From positions 170,521,258-170,585,257 of the forward strand of contig OZ018318.1 of assembly GCA_963969495.1 (NCBI GenBank): a stretch of DNA of 64,000 nucleotides. Direction: 5' to 3'. Below the pieces are notes generated by a model. That model was not told where the DNA came from, ran no database searches, and saw nothing but the letters and a program-made list of their open reading frames with translations. Positions 48,480 to 61,460 of this stretch are shown here, piece after piece. Position 1 is the stretch's first letter. Each line of letters starts with the position of its first letter. Origin of the DNA: Ceratothoa steindachneri. Lineage: Eukaryota > Arthropoda > Malacostraca > Isopoda > Cymothoidae. The translations under genes and the position numbers were made by a program.

Positions 48480-48730
48480 TGGCCTAAGTTCCTGTTCTGC
48501 ATTTGCGGAATTTTATGTCAGTAAAGGGATTGCCCGCCAACGTTTCCGAGTCCATATTGATTCGAACCTGTTCGTCGGCGTGTGTTAACTGCAGTGCCGC
48601 AGCATTTCGCGATCCTTATGCCACGTCCACATACAGTTCGGGAGTTCCTAGGACTGGCATCCGTTTGAGGTCAGGCTTGTGGTCACGAACACCATCAAGA
48701 AACGGGGTTACGAATGCTTTCTGACGGGAC
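48480..48730 (-). pseudogene. Unrecognised decayed coding stretch
   Basis: The minus strand reads, in largely one phase, FLDGVRDHKPDLKRMPVLGT, PELYVDVA, stop, GSRNAAALQLTHADEQVRIN, MDSETLAGNPFTDIKFRKCR. The amino-acid make-up looks like genuine protein and only stops interrupt it, but I do not recognise the family. The GC content is above that of its flanks. A mobile-element ORF1 is possible. Confidence 0.3.
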
Positions 48731-50450
48731 GGTACTCAGGGTAGCGGTTGAGGGAATTCCAACTTAGAGAATCAGCATTTCATATTGTAAATATTGCGCA
48801 TTTAACGAACTCATTTTTTGCATTTGTTACCTATCATTCGTATAACATTTGAGCGGAATGAAGCCTACGTTCAAAGGGGGATTTATTTCACCAACGAAGC
48901 CCCATCAACACCAAATTTGGTAGTGTGTGTGTGTGTGAAAGGGCTTCGACAGCAAATCGGTGCAATTATTTAAGTGAGAAAGGAAAGGAAAGTGTAATAA
49001 ACATCGAGAGCAGTTTCAGTCATTAAATAGTTGGGGAGAAATATGAAGAAAATGCATAGATAAATAAAAAAGGTAGGACAAAAAAGTTAAAGAATGAGAA
49101 AAACTCAACCAATCTCATTGACTCTATGGCACATTTTAAATCTCCGGGAACAATTTGGTAAAAACAAAACAACATTGGCATCTTGCCAACGAATTTTTCA
49201 AGGTTTGTATTAATTAGGGTGAAGTTGGGGGAAGCAAAAAGATATGGAAATGAGTACTTCAAAATACATAGAATTGTATATCATTTTTGTGCGGTGAGAA
49301 AACGCGACTATTCTTTTAATTATGAGGCAAAGGACATTCGGTTGACCTATTTAACTCTGTGCGTAGGGTTTAAATACCCTGCATAGGCCCCGCCTCAATA
49401 TTTACTTAAATCTACGGAGTTCGTGGTGGGAATTTGTCCTCTGCGGAAGAAATTCTTGCTGTTCCTGAATCACTTTCAAACATCGACATTCTTTCCAGAT
49501 GGCATCAGAACATGGTCATAAAGATGGCATAAATGTATTATAAATAAAGGCGATTACTTTCAGCATCTTTTGGACGCTGAACCACACGATTCTATTTCGT
49601 GTTTAGAAGACCAAAAATGTCACTGATACTATATACTTACTACTAGTTTTTTCAACTTTTAAGGAAATTAACAGATTTCGAAAATTTTGAACCTGTCAAA
49701 ATATGGTTGAATTTATTTTTAAGGAAATTGATAAGTAGAAGGAAATTTAAAATTATTACTAAGGAAATAAAATGCAATTTTGTGGAAGCGGCTCTGCTGG
49801 TTCCCCATCAAGGCCGAGTTCGCCTCACGATTGGCAGGTTCTCAATGACTCGAATTCTTAGGAAAATTACACCGAAATGGCAGGAATTGCTAAAAGATAA
49901 AATACTGGGGATGTTTGATTAGGGAGAGTCTATTAAATAAATATGTAGGACTAATAGATCGTATTTTAGGAGGTGAGAACCTTCTTCACGGAAGAAGGGG
50001 AAAGGTCAGGAGTGAAGCCTCGACTGAGAAAGAAGAAGAAAGGATGTGGTTAAAGAATTGGTGCCACAACTCTTATTATTTCGGTAGAGTTAACTTTTAA
50101 AGTAATACAGTGAAACTACAAAAAATTGTCCCTGTTTTTAATTGCTTATTATTACTCAGTCATTATTACAGTTTCACAAATGAAATAAAAAGCATTCGAA
50201 AGAAAACATTTTAAAGTTTTGTTTAATTCTTTAGATATATTGGATACGAAGTCGGTACTTCTAAAAAAAAATGACAGATGAGATAAAAAAAATAGAGGCA
50301 AAACAAAGCTGAGCTAAGGAAGATGAAATAACAAATTCAAAAAATGAGATGGAGGAGAGAACACTCACCTATTTAAGGCGTCAGAAGCTAGCCTCATAAT
50401 GCTCTGCACAATATTCCGTCTGCGTGCATTGAGAGGAGGATTTTTGTCTT
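48731..50450. other. No gene recognised
   Basis: Contains a small (GT)n at 48924-48937. Two adjacent frames at 49707-50100 (PKWQELLKDKILGMFD, LLNKYVGLIDRILGGENLLH) look weakly protein-like but are not recognised. Confidence 0.35.
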
Positions 50451-50596
50451 TGTACAGGTATGCTTTTCATGTCATGCCCTTGAACAACACGCAACAAAAG
50501 ATTGCAAGTTCCTAGGCAAGGTGTGCTCAGAATGCCCCGGCTCCGGACAAAGCTGGAAATAGTGCACTAACGGGAGACATGAGAAATGCCTTAACT

Positions 50597-50654
50597 CAGA
50601 GCCGGTTTAAGGAGCTGCGAGGCCCGTAACATAGGGACATCGAGGCTCTCACCC

Positions 50655-50725
<71 letters not shown>

Positions 50726-51114
50726 ATCCCCCCTCTATTTTGCTTTGCAGAGGAAAAAAATTATCTGAGGTAATTAAAAGAACTGCCAGTATGGCTAGGA
50801 GGACTCAACTGAAAAAGGAGGGTTTTATTTTGTACACTTTTTATTCCTTTTTAAAGAACATCACCTTTTACTTCTATAAAATAATGCCAGACTTATTATA
50901 GTATGCATTATGTTCTAGTGAAGTTTTCTATATTTTTCTTATATAGAATAATAGCATATATAATAATGATATAAAAAATCAGGAAAATGAATAATTATTT
51001 CGTCTCGGCCTTCTGTGCCTAAGGGCAAAAGCTTAATTATTACTAATTTATTTTTTACATTCCCGCGGGGCCCGTAGCACGTGCTATATGTGCTACTAGG
51101 TTAAACCGGCACTG
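50597..51114. mobile_element. Non-autonomous hAT-type element, 518 bp
   Basis: Perfect 8-bp target duplication CCTTAACT at 50589-50596 and 51115-51122. Ends CAGAGCCGGTTTAAG and, reverse complemented, CAGTGCCGGTTTAACC. Both subterminal regions contain GGCCCGTA. A (TA)n tract lies inside at 50656-50722. No coding. Confidence 0.92.
50656..50722. repeat. (TA)n microsatellite within the 518-bp element
   Basis: About 67 bp of TA. Confidence 0.97.
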
Positions 51115-51984
51115 CCTTAACTGCGATGGGCCTCACCGGACGCTCTCAATGTCGTGCCCGATTAAGAAAGACTTTATAAACGAAAAGAAAAGAAACATCG
51201 AGGAAGAAAAAACCCTAAAGGCAAACACTAACTATGCACAAGCGGCAAAAGCTCAAGAAAAGGAAAAAACAGTACTCCAATTAGACCCATCAATGAAGCT
51301 GCACCTAGTCATGTGCGTGGTCCATGCTCACTTTGCCAATGTAGCCAAACTGGGGAGCTACGCGACAGAGCTGAATAAAATGTTAATACAAAATGGTATG
51401 AAACGTATGTGGTTTCCAGACAATCCCCCATCGGGAGACCTATACCAGGCACAGACAGGTAGCAAGTCAACCCCGTCATCAAGGAACAAATCTAGCTCGA
51501 GGGATCTCCGTTTGAACAGGCCCAGTACATCCGAGACACCTGAAAGAATAGAAACAGACCAACTGCTCCAGAAAGAAAATCCCTTCCAAAAAGCGAGCCA
51601 GCAAAGAAGAAACTCAAGAGGAAGCAAACCGACTACACTCACACAAAAATCCACCGACCTCAATATGCGAATATATGCCTTACCATCAGTTCCACTACCG
51701 GGACTATCAAAAATGAAGGAAATAATTGAAAGCATGATCAGAGGCAAGTACAAATGGGAATACGATTGTGAGCACATGAGGAAGATATGCTCACAGCACT
51801 AAAGAATGGCCTTATCGAAATATGCCCTGACTCGTGCTTCAAAACTTTCCCACATCCAGTTTAAGAGAGAAAGATCTGGAAGAGTAAGGTCACCTGCGCG
51901 GAAAGAACGGACGAAAGCAAAAATCGTACAAGAAGATTAATATTATAGTCAACATTAGACTCATTAACAAATTAAAGATCTTTT

Positions 51985-52864
51985 CGCTCAATGTGAATGG
52001 ATGGGAAGGCAAGAAGTACATTTACAACAACATCATTCGTGAAATAGATCCAGACTCAGTTCTACTATTTGAACACGGCCTGAATGCAGCTAATAATTAT
52101 ATCAAGATATATGATTACAATACTATAGTGACTAGCCATACTAACAAGAGGTACGTCGGTGTGACAATTGCCGCACGAAAAGTGATTAAATACAAAGAGA
52201 GGAGTCGTGCCTCACCGTGAAGAAAAGTACAACTATCGACGACCTAGTAATAGCAGTGAGGTACCAGCACCCCAGACGACCCTATCTTCCTATCCTCAAT
52301 TTTATTCGCTTTTTTAGGAGAAACTACTACACCATTTTGATCGGCCACCTTAACGCCCGCTACAGAGAAACAAGATATACCATTGCATTCAAAGGTTCCG
52401 GAGCCTCCCCGAGTCTTCTCATGGAACGCTATATAGTACAAAGATTTGGCCCAAAGTTTGCCACTTACCTGACGAGTAAATCTTCAACAACACCAGGCAT
52501 TATCCTCACTAATCCAAACTTTATTCTGAACCATTCAACAGTTACAGGCCCTTACACTCCGTCGAATCACATTCGAATGGTCATAGCCATCTCAACGTCC
52601 CCTATTCAGGTAAAAATTCCTGCTCACAAGTGCCTGCCCAAGGCCAACTGGGACGCCTATAAAGGAATCATCCAATACTATCGAATGGGACAACTGGACG
52701 AATCCACACTTGAAGACCTAGATAGACATTTTGAAAACATAATGTCCAGGATAGAGGAGGCGGACAGAGTGGAATACAAAACTCTCTCGGCACCACGATG
52801 GAACGAGAATATAATACGGATAAAAAATAGATTGAAAGCACAAATATTGGAGATGACGCGTTAG
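51985..52864 (+). pseudogene. LINE endonuclease and linker, active site lost
   Basis: KIFSLNVNGWEGKKYIYNNI, IREIDPDSVLLFEHGLN (catalytic NEHG/QET-type site now FEHG) and TNKRYVGVTIAARKVIKYKE, a stop at 52218, then the open frame 52217-52864: RRPYLPILNFIRFFRRNYYT, ILIGHLNAR (normally GDxNAR), SSTTPGIILTNPNF and TPSNHIRMVIAISTSPI (normally SDH). The linker has KANWDAYKGIIQYYRMGQLD and LSAPRWNENIIRIKNRLKAQ. Two catalytic aspartates are changed to H and N, so it is catalytically dead despite a 215-codon open frame. Confidence 0.85.
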
Positions 52865-53254
52865 GAAACACGCCACATAGATATCAGGAACTCTGGAACC
52901 TTCGTTTGGAACTAAGACATCTGATTAGTGAAAAAACAAAGATGTTCTGGGAAGATATTATAGATAAAATGGATACGGAAGGCGACCCCTAAACGTTACG
53001 GAGTTAGATGAAGAGGTTAAGTGGAACTCTCCTCACCGAGACCGATTACCATCTCAATCGACGGGAGAAAGATTCTGGATGACCAGGCAATAGAACAACA
53101 TTTCAGTGAACATTGGGAAAGAAAATTTAACACCACGGAAGAAGAGAAGGACAATTTCGACACGGATTACGAAGAGGAAGTTTTGACAAATCTAGAGGTT
53201 CGAAGACTAGCATTAACCCCCTTTCCTTCTTCCCCCTGAAGGCAAGGGAAGAAG

Positions 53255-53935
53255 GAAGGCCGTTTACTCCCGCAAAGTTCGAGGTAGCTCTAAAAAGCTT
53301 TAAACAGAAAATTCCAGGTATCTCAGGCACTACCAAAGCGCACCTGATAAACGCCCCTGTGAACATCAACGAGGCACTACTGAACCTCTTTAATACCCGT
53401 CTGAACGTCGGGTATTTTCCAGATCTACTAAAAAGAGCAAGAATGATCTTCCTATTAAAACCAGGAAAACCCAAAGCAGAAGTTAGGAGCTACAGGCCGA
53501 TATCCCTATTAGAATTTGTAGGGAAACTATTTGAGAAACTACTCAATGACAGATTAAGGGACTTCCTGGACGCAAGAGACCAGTATAATTCATAACAACA
53601 TGGTTTCCGTAGAAACCTAGGCACGGAAACAACCCTTGCATTGCTCAACGAATTTATTTCTATCGCAAAAGCAGAAAACAAAAGAGAAAACTCAGAGACA
53701 TTTCGTTAGCGTTTGATAAGGTATGGTCTCCTGGACTGAAAAGGAAAATATGTGATTTGGGAATAGAGGTAAATATTACCAAACTCAACTATGACTATTT
53801 GGAAGAACGATAAGCAGTCATAAAGATCAAAGACCTCGAGGGGCAACCCTTTTCCATGAGAGCTGGCGTACCTTAATGGGGTTGCTTGAGACCCATATAT
53901 ACTGGTGACCTTCCTCCCTCAACCCAAAAGAGCTT
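53255..53935 (+). pseudogene. LINE reverse transcriptase, N-terminal part
   Basis: PFTPAKFEVALKSFKQKIPG, ISGTTKAHLINAPVNINEAL, GYFPDLLKRARMIFLLKPGK, YRPISLLEFVGKLFEKLLND then a stop and QHGFRRNLGTETTLALLNEF. Decayed blocks follow for the first catalytic region (TFR stop RLIRYG) and, at the end, GVPxGG-like sequence. It is cut off before the YADD region by a SINE-like sequence at 53944. The blocks fit a jockey/CR1-type RT. It is the same element as the ORF1 and endonuclease upstream. Confidence 0.85.
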
Positions 53936-53943
53936 CTCAATTA

Positions 53944-56299
<2,356 letters not shown>

Positions 56300-56503
56300 T
56301 TATTCAGAGTCCCATCGCTCGGGCTTCAGTAGGGATGCCTTGGAGGTCGTGGAGCACTCCCTCCTGTCTTTGGCCACTACCTTCAGAAGGAACTGCTTCT
56401 GAGCTTCTTCTCGGGTGATGGCCACGTTGAAGGTGGTAATCAGGGCCACTTCCCGTTTGGCAACGTCTTTAACCACCTTTACCTGGTCAATCGCCCTCTT
56501 CAT
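56300..56503 (-). CDS. Small intact frame of unknown nature, 67 codons
   Basis: Begins MKRAIDQVKVVKDVAKREVA and reads ITTFNVAITREEAQKQFLLK then VVAKDRRECSTTSKASLLK before a stop. It is uninterrupted, GC-richer than its flanks and has a charged, helical character, so it may be a piece of real coding sequence. Preceded on its strand by an A-rich run and by Penelope-like sequence. I do not recognise it; it could be a retrocopied host exon or an unusual element tail. Confidence 0.3.
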   Translation of the reverse strand: MKRAIDQVKVVKDVAKREVALITTFNVAITREEAQKQFLLKVVAKDRRECSTTSKASLLKPERWDSE

Positions 56504-56559
56504 CTTGCATTTTTTTTTTTAAGGGGCTATCTGGCGACTGCCCACTTAGGCATAAGTCT

Positions 56560-56990
56560 CATCTTGTAAAAGAGAGGACCCCCCTCTCAATTGGCCGGGC
56601 TCTTAGCCAAGAGTGTGGCCAGTTCCTCTCCTTCCCCGTCTAACATCTCCTCTGTGCTCGTACATTCTCTTATTCAGATTTCTTCCTGTTTTGCCTATGT
56701 AAAATAAAGGGCAGTTAATTCTTTTTACAGGGGATTAAATATACTCCTGCTTCGTTGGTTCCTTCTATAAGTTTAGTGGTAGGGAATGATTTTTTAATGA
56801 TCGAAGAATATTTAAAAGTGGTGCGGTTAGGGGAAAGGATACTATTTAAACCTTTCAGTAATGGAGAAAATGGAAGGGAGAGGCAGTTTCTTTTAGTATC
56901 TGGGTTCCTACTTTTAGGGCAATCGAAGATAGACAGGAAAACACAACCTTTAGTCTTTTCACACACACAAATAACTTTAACCACCCGATA
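56560..56990 (-). pseudogene. Penelope-like element, GIY-YIG part (copy a)
   Basis: Minus strand: LPFSPLLKGLNSILSP and TTFKYSSIIKKSFPTTKLIE, the block preceding the endonuclease in Penelope-like proteins. Then AGVYLIPCKKN and, after a one-base shift, CPLFYIGKTGRNLNKRMYEH with RGDVRRGRGTGHTL. GVY...YIGKTG is the GIY-YIG core and R in RNLNKRMYEH is the conserved catalytic arginine region. The RT portion is absent. Fragment (b) runs from the same point on the opposite strand. Confidence 0.82.
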
Positions 56991-57260
56991 GACTTCCCAC
57001 AGGCCAAACTAATCTAACCGTGTAAGGACTTCCGCAAAAGAAAGGTCATTGAATCCACCTTTATAGATGAAATCCTCAACTTTAACCTTTCGGATGGGCA
57101 ATTCAAATGCAGCCCCTACGTCAAAGATCTAATCTTAAAATATATCCTTAATGAACTTAAATTCACACTCCCTGATTAGGAACTCCATTTGGATCTCTGT
57201 AAACCATATATGACAAACTCCATGCCGAAACTGGTCTCGAGATAATAAATACTACGCTCC
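56968..57260 (+). pseudogene. Penelope-like element C terminus (copy b)
   Basis: Plus strand: NHPIDFPQAKLI, stop, PCKDFRKRKVIESTFIDEIL, NFNLSDGQFKCSPYVKDLIL, KYILNELKFTLPD, stop. This matches the region after GIY-YIG in Penelope-like proteins (H.IDW..A.L...KD...R..IES..I....NFNLS.G). It is opposite in orientation to copy (a) and starts where that one starts. Runs towards the (TA)n at 57322. Confidence 0.78.
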
Positions 57261-57316
57261 TCAACAGTGGTTTTATTAACATCTTTGGAATCTGTCATTG
57301 GATTTAACAACAATTG

Positions 57317-57321
<5 letters not shown>

Positions 57322-57396
<75 letters not shown>
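57322..57396. repeat. (TA)n microsatellite
   Basis: About 75 bp of TA. A minus-strand Penelope-like end meets its right edge. Confidence 0.98.
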
Positions 57397-57401
<5 letters not shown>

Positions 57402-57592
57402 GTAAAAGGCCATGTTGGATGCAGGTTGTATTGAAGTTCACAGCTGTGGCAGCGTTATTAATTTTAACTTGTACTTTCTTAATATTTCTTACAAGTTTTT
57501 TAACGTGGTCTTTGAGGCGAGAAAAAAACATCCGAGAATGACATTCTTTATTCCTAGACGTCTTTCGACATGTTAGGTCATCTTCAGGAAAT
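57397..57592 (-). mobile_element. Penelope-like 5' region (pseudo-LTR-type), minus copy
   Basis: Minus strand: a hammerhead-like motif, then a frame MFFSRLKDHVKKLVRNIKKV, QVKINNAATAVNFNTTCIQH, running into (TA)n. This is the N-terminal block of Penelope-like proteins (KLV.NI.K...K..NA...V.FN..C). It is an inverted near-identical partner of 57642-57810. Confidence 0.78.
57551..57592 (-). ncRNA. Hammerhead-like RNA motif 1
   Basis: Minus strand: stem I 5' side TTTC, core CTGAAGA (fits CUGANGA), an extra T, helix II GAC/GTC with loop CTAACAT, core GAAA, then GACGTCTA and stem I 3' side GGAA. The pairing is as in a type-I hammerhead except for the extra T before helix II and a minimal helix III. 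Hammerhead motifs are known from Penelope-like elements. Activity not shown. Confidence 0.45.
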
Positions 57593-57641
57593 GAACAGAA
57601 ATGGAATTATTAAAAAATTGCTACATTATATATAGTGTTTC

Positions 57642-57682
57642 TACGCGAAGATGACCTAACATGGTCGAAAGACGTCTAAGAA
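57642..57682 (+). ncRNA. Hammerhead-like RNA motif 2 (decayed core)
   Basis: CGAAGATGACC TAACAT GGTCGAAAGACGTC: helix II here is GACC/GGTC, one pair longer than in motif 1. The core CTGAAGA is changed to GCGAAGA and stem I does not pair, so it is probably inactive. Confidence 0.4.
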
Positions 57683-57807
57683 CAAAGAATGTCATTCGCG
57701 GATGTTTTTTCTCGCCTCGAAGACCCGTTAAAAAACTTGTAAGAAATATTAAGAAAGTACAAGTTAAAATTAATAACGCTGCCACAGCTACGGACTTCGA
57801 TAGAACC

Positions 57808-57810
<3 letters not shown>
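57642..57810 (+). mobile_element. Penelope-like 5' region (pseudo-LTR-type), plus copy
   Basis: Plus-strand copy of the same sequence: hammerhead-like motif, then FFSPRRPVKKLVRNIKKVQV and KINNAATATDFDRTC, running into (TA)n at 57811. About 50 bp separate it from its inverted partner, so the two are divergent. Confidence 0.78.

Positions 57811-57880
<70 letters not shown>
57811..57880. repeat. (TA)n microsatellite
   Basis: About 70 bp of TA. A plus-strand Penelope-like end meets its left edge. Confidence 0.98.
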
Positions 57881-57883
<3 letters not shown>

Positions 57884-58365
57884 CAGGAAAAGGAGAGCAA
57901 GTACTGAATATAACATATATATATTGCCAACGCTCTGGACCCATCTTCTAGGCTAGAATATTAAAGATTTATATAAGAATTATGAGAACAATGATAATTA
58001 ATGGCTTTAGGCTAAAAATGTACTAGGATGTAAAACAAAAATAAAGAATAAAAATGCAATATAAAGGACAAAAATCTGTATATTAAGATAAAAAATAAAT
58101 AAATTCAAACGAAATTAATAAAGTTACAATTAAAAAAAAGAAGGAAAACCTCAATAAATACACTAAAAATTTTTACCTGATTCGGAGAAAGCTGTGAACT
58201 GAATGAATGAATTTAAAAATTATCCTACCAGGAAATATGTGATTTAGTATTAGTTGGTTCTCTGATCTATGTAGTTGGTTGGTCGAAAAAAATGTCAGCT
58301 AGTTGGTTGTTTAAGTGGTAATTAGTTCATGGTGACTAGTTAAAAAAAAATTCAAACAAAATTAA
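57881..58365. other. Nothing coding recognised
   Basis: AT-rich. Probably includes the 3' untranslated part of the minus-strand Penelope-like element that follows. Confidence 0.4.
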
Positions 58366-59420
58366 TCAGGTAATATATAACGGTGTGGAAGTAGAGTTCT
58401 TATTTAACTGAGGCTGATTGTATTTAATTAAAAGGGACTCAATTATGAGAAGGTCAGATTTAGATTTTGATGCAGATAATATATTTAATTGATTATAATT
58501 CATAGGTATTTTACATTAATAGGAATGAGATCGGACAACAGAGTTTCCTTTTACGGAGAGATCCATTCCTGTTCTGTAACTGACCCACGGTGAGCATCAA
58601 TGCGAACCTTGAGAAGACGTTGCGTACATCCAATGTACGTTCCCAAAGAACATTTAGGACAAGTATATTTATATACTATTCTGGAACGCAAAATGTCAGA
58701 AATGGGGTCCTTTACAGTGAATAAAGAACTAATTTTTAAGGGGTTTACAAATATTGGCGTTAAATTAAAATGGGGATAGAATTTTTTCAAAATATTAGAC
58801 AATTCCTTCCTAACAGTATTAGTTTGGTATCCCATAAAGGGAAAGGAAATGTATATTATTTTGCGGGGAACATTATAATTATTTATAGGTTCAAAGATAT
58901 TATTTAAAAAGTTCCTAATGCAATTTATAAAAATATGGGGTGGGTAGTTGTTTATTTTTTAAAAAGTTTTAAGTTTAATCATTTCCAAATGGAATAAGGT
59001 CCAGTTAGAACAGATATTGAAAGCACGGTGAATTAAAGTTCTACAAGCATTAACTTTGAATTGATAGGTGCAGGAGCTGTTAAAGTTTAAACCAAGGTTA
59101 CTAAACGTTGGCTTTCGGAAAACAGATAATTCAAAGTAAACCTGATTCTTTTCTATTTTTACATCTAAAATCGATAAACTGTTATCTGTTTCTGGTTCTA
59201 TTGTAAATGAAATGTTAGGGTGATATGAGTTTATGAAGTTCTTGAAAAGTTTCGATTGAGGAGAGGTATGGAATAATGTAAAAGTGTCATCTATGTATCT
59301 TTTATAGAATTTAGGTTTGAATTCTTTAGGACAATCATTTAAAGATTTGGTTTCCAAATGGCACATGAAAATGTTAGCGACGGCTGGTCCAAGTGGAGAA
59401 CCCATGGCACTTTTACATTA
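58366..59420 (-). pseudogene. Penelope-like element, RT to GIY-YIG (copy d)
   Basis: From 59405 the minus strand reads MGSPLGPAVANIFMCHLETK (RT motif), KFYKRYIDDTFTLFHT (catalytic YIDD), NISFTIEPETDNSLSILDVK, SVFRKPTFSNLGLNF and TLIHRAFNICSNW. A single in-frame TAA after LKTF is followed in the same frame by INNYPPHIFINCIRNFL, SNILKKFYPHFNLTPIFVN and IVYKYTCPKCSLGTYIGCTQ (GIY-YIG, here with Y-TYIG spacing). After a one-base shift near 58520 it ends SDLLIIESLLIKYNQPQLNK to a stop at 58366. Only one stop and one shift over about 350 codons; the N-terminal half is missing. Confidence 0.9.
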
Positions 59421-59424
59421 TTCC

Positions 59425-60061
59425 ATATACTACCTGATGTAGTATATTTATTTACATGTCCTCTGTGTCATAGATGCAATTAGGTCGGTAGTACACTGCG
59501 CTCGTTAGACGCTCGAGCTTTTTCTCACATTGGCATAAGTAGCAGAACGCTCCCCGGTTCGGGATCATATTATCCTTTGCAAAACCGATGCCACCATTAA
59601 TGATTTTAAAATTATAGATTCTTCCAATGATGGTATAAGCCTACGAATAATTGAATCCATTTATATTAAGACTCTTAGACCCTCTCTCAACAATGATGTA
59701 TCCGCCTTCCTTCTCCGTATCTTATAATAACCAACCAAATATTATACCTCACCCTTCTTCATTGTTTATTGCTCTCCATTGCTTTAGTCGTGTTTCTACA
59801 ACTTGTGTGACCGGTAAGATTGCAATTTGTTAAAAATTAAAATTCAAAATTTTTGTGCACTTAACTGTTCATAGATTTGCCCCCACCCCCATCCCCCACC
59901 TATGCTCACAATTTCTTATTCCTTGTTTAAATAATTAACTATTTATGATTTATCACTATAAAATGTTAATATGTATATACATGTATATTCATATATAATT
60001 GTACCTTCCAGTCCTAATTAATATTAATGTTAATTGTTTTGCTATTTAAAGCTAATTTTTG
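59425..60061. other. Nothing coding recognised
   Basis: Contains a C-rich run at about 59881-59900. 59484-59565 (GCTCGTTAGACGCTCGAG... CCGGTTCGGGATC) weakly recalls a tRNA-like box but does not fold convincingly. Confidence 0.35.
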
Positions 60062-60302
<241 letters not shown>

Positions 60303-60304
60303 GG

Positions 60305-61244
60305 GAAGGAAAGAATTTAAAGATTTAAATTTGCTAATGAAGTCAGGGGATTCTTTAAATATTAATACATTTATTACTAAAATTAACACCTTAGTGCCCT
60401 CGATTAAATTTACTTTAGAATTTGAAAAAGATCACTCACTCTCTTTTTTAGATACTTTAATTCATCGGACAAACCATTGTTTCAAATATGAAATATATAG
60501 AAAACCCACAACCTTAGACTCTTTTATACACTTCTATTCTAACCAGCACAATAACATCAAACAAAGTGTTTTCTCCTCTTATGTTTTTGCGTGCCCTGAG
60601 AATTGTCTCACCAGAATACCGAGACAAAGAAGTCGATAGAATATATAAAATAGGGATAAATTTGTGCTACCCTTTGTACTTTCTCGACAATTGTTATAAG
60701 CCCGTCAAGCGTTCCTTTTATCAAACTAATGTTAATATCACTAAGTTTCAAGCTAAAAAACTTATTAGTTTTACCCTATAACCATATTTTCATCAAATTA
60801 CCTCGTTTACTTTGGCCTCTAAACATAAATGTTATTTTTAAGTACGAGACTACAATTTATCGCATGCCTGTCAAAAATTCAATCCCCCGACATGGCATTG
60901 TTTATTCGATAGGCTGCAACAACTGCCAAAAATGTTATTATGGACAAACCGGGAAAGAACTAGATGTCCGGGTTAAGCAACCTCAAGCCAATGTACGTAA
61001 TCACAGTGAACAATCGGCGCTTTTTCTACATATGTACAATCCTAACCATAGCATTAACTGGAACAGTGCCAAACCAGTCATAAAATGCAGTAATTATATT
61101 TCGAGAAATATATTAGAATGTATCTCCATTAACGCGTTCCCAAATTTCAACCTTAGCCCTGGTTTGTTCATGCTAGACCCCATTATCACTACATACATAA
61201 AATCTCAAATAAAGTTGTTTCAGGATTTTGTACCCCCTAATTAA
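60305..61244 (+). pseudogene. Penelope-like element, RT C-terminal part to GIY-YIG (copy f)
   Basis: Three frames with two shifts (about 60580 and 60775): FITKINTLVPSIKFTLEFEK, DHSLSFLDTLIHRTNHCFKY and EIYRKPTTLDSFIHFYSNQH; then MFLRALRIVSPEYRDKEVDR and IYKIGINLCYPLYFLDNCY; then LPYNHIFIKLPRLLWPLNIN, VIFKYETTIYRM, GIVYSIGCNNCQKCYYGQTG (GIY-YIG core, YIGQTG as YYGQTG), KELDVRVKQ, HSINWNSAKPVIKC and NFNLSPGLFMLDPIITTYIK to a stop at 61242. RT catalytic region missing: 5'-truncated right after the (TA)n. A family different from copy d. Confidence 0.9.
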
Positions 61245-61388
61245 GGTTCAGAGGTGGGTAGTCTAATCCCTCCCTCCACTATTTAAGGCAATGTATGTCG
61301 AACCTCCTGTTCATTCCTTGAAAAGGTCTTTAAGAATAAAGAAGAAAGCGCTCGGAATCGTTTTTTACTTGTCCTTTGTGGGTGTATC

Positions 61389-61391
<3 letters not shown>
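61245..61391 (+). mobile_element. 3' tail of Penelope-like copy f
   Basis: Non-coding tail with CCTTGAAAAGG hairpin and AAGAATAAAGAAGAAAGCGC, ending at the left edge of (TA)n at 61392. Confidence 0.55.

Positions 61392-61458
<67 letters not shown>
61392..61458. repeat. (TA)n microsatellite
   Basis: About 67 bp of TA flanked by Penelope-like tails on both sides in convergent orientation. Confidence 0.98.

Positions 61459-61460
<2 letters not shown>

Larger units (their letters stand above)
50455..51802 (+). pseudogene. LINE ORF1 with CCHC zinc knuckles, split by a hAT-type element
   Basis: Before the insertion the frame reads CFSCHALEQHATKDCKF (C-x2-C-x5-H-x4-C) and VCSECPGSGQSWK, stop, CTNGRHEKCLN. 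After the insertion it continues CDGPHRTLSMSCPIKKDF, so the third knuckle straddles the target site. These are the nucleic-acid-binding knuckles of a LINE ORF1 protein. The frame then stays open from 51149 to 51802 as a K/E/S/P-rich region (NYAQAAKAQEKEKT, GSKSTPSSRNKSSSRDLRL) with no further domain I recognise. One stop lies inside the second/third knuckle region. The start is not seen. Endonuclease and RT follow on the same strand. Confidence 0.8.
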
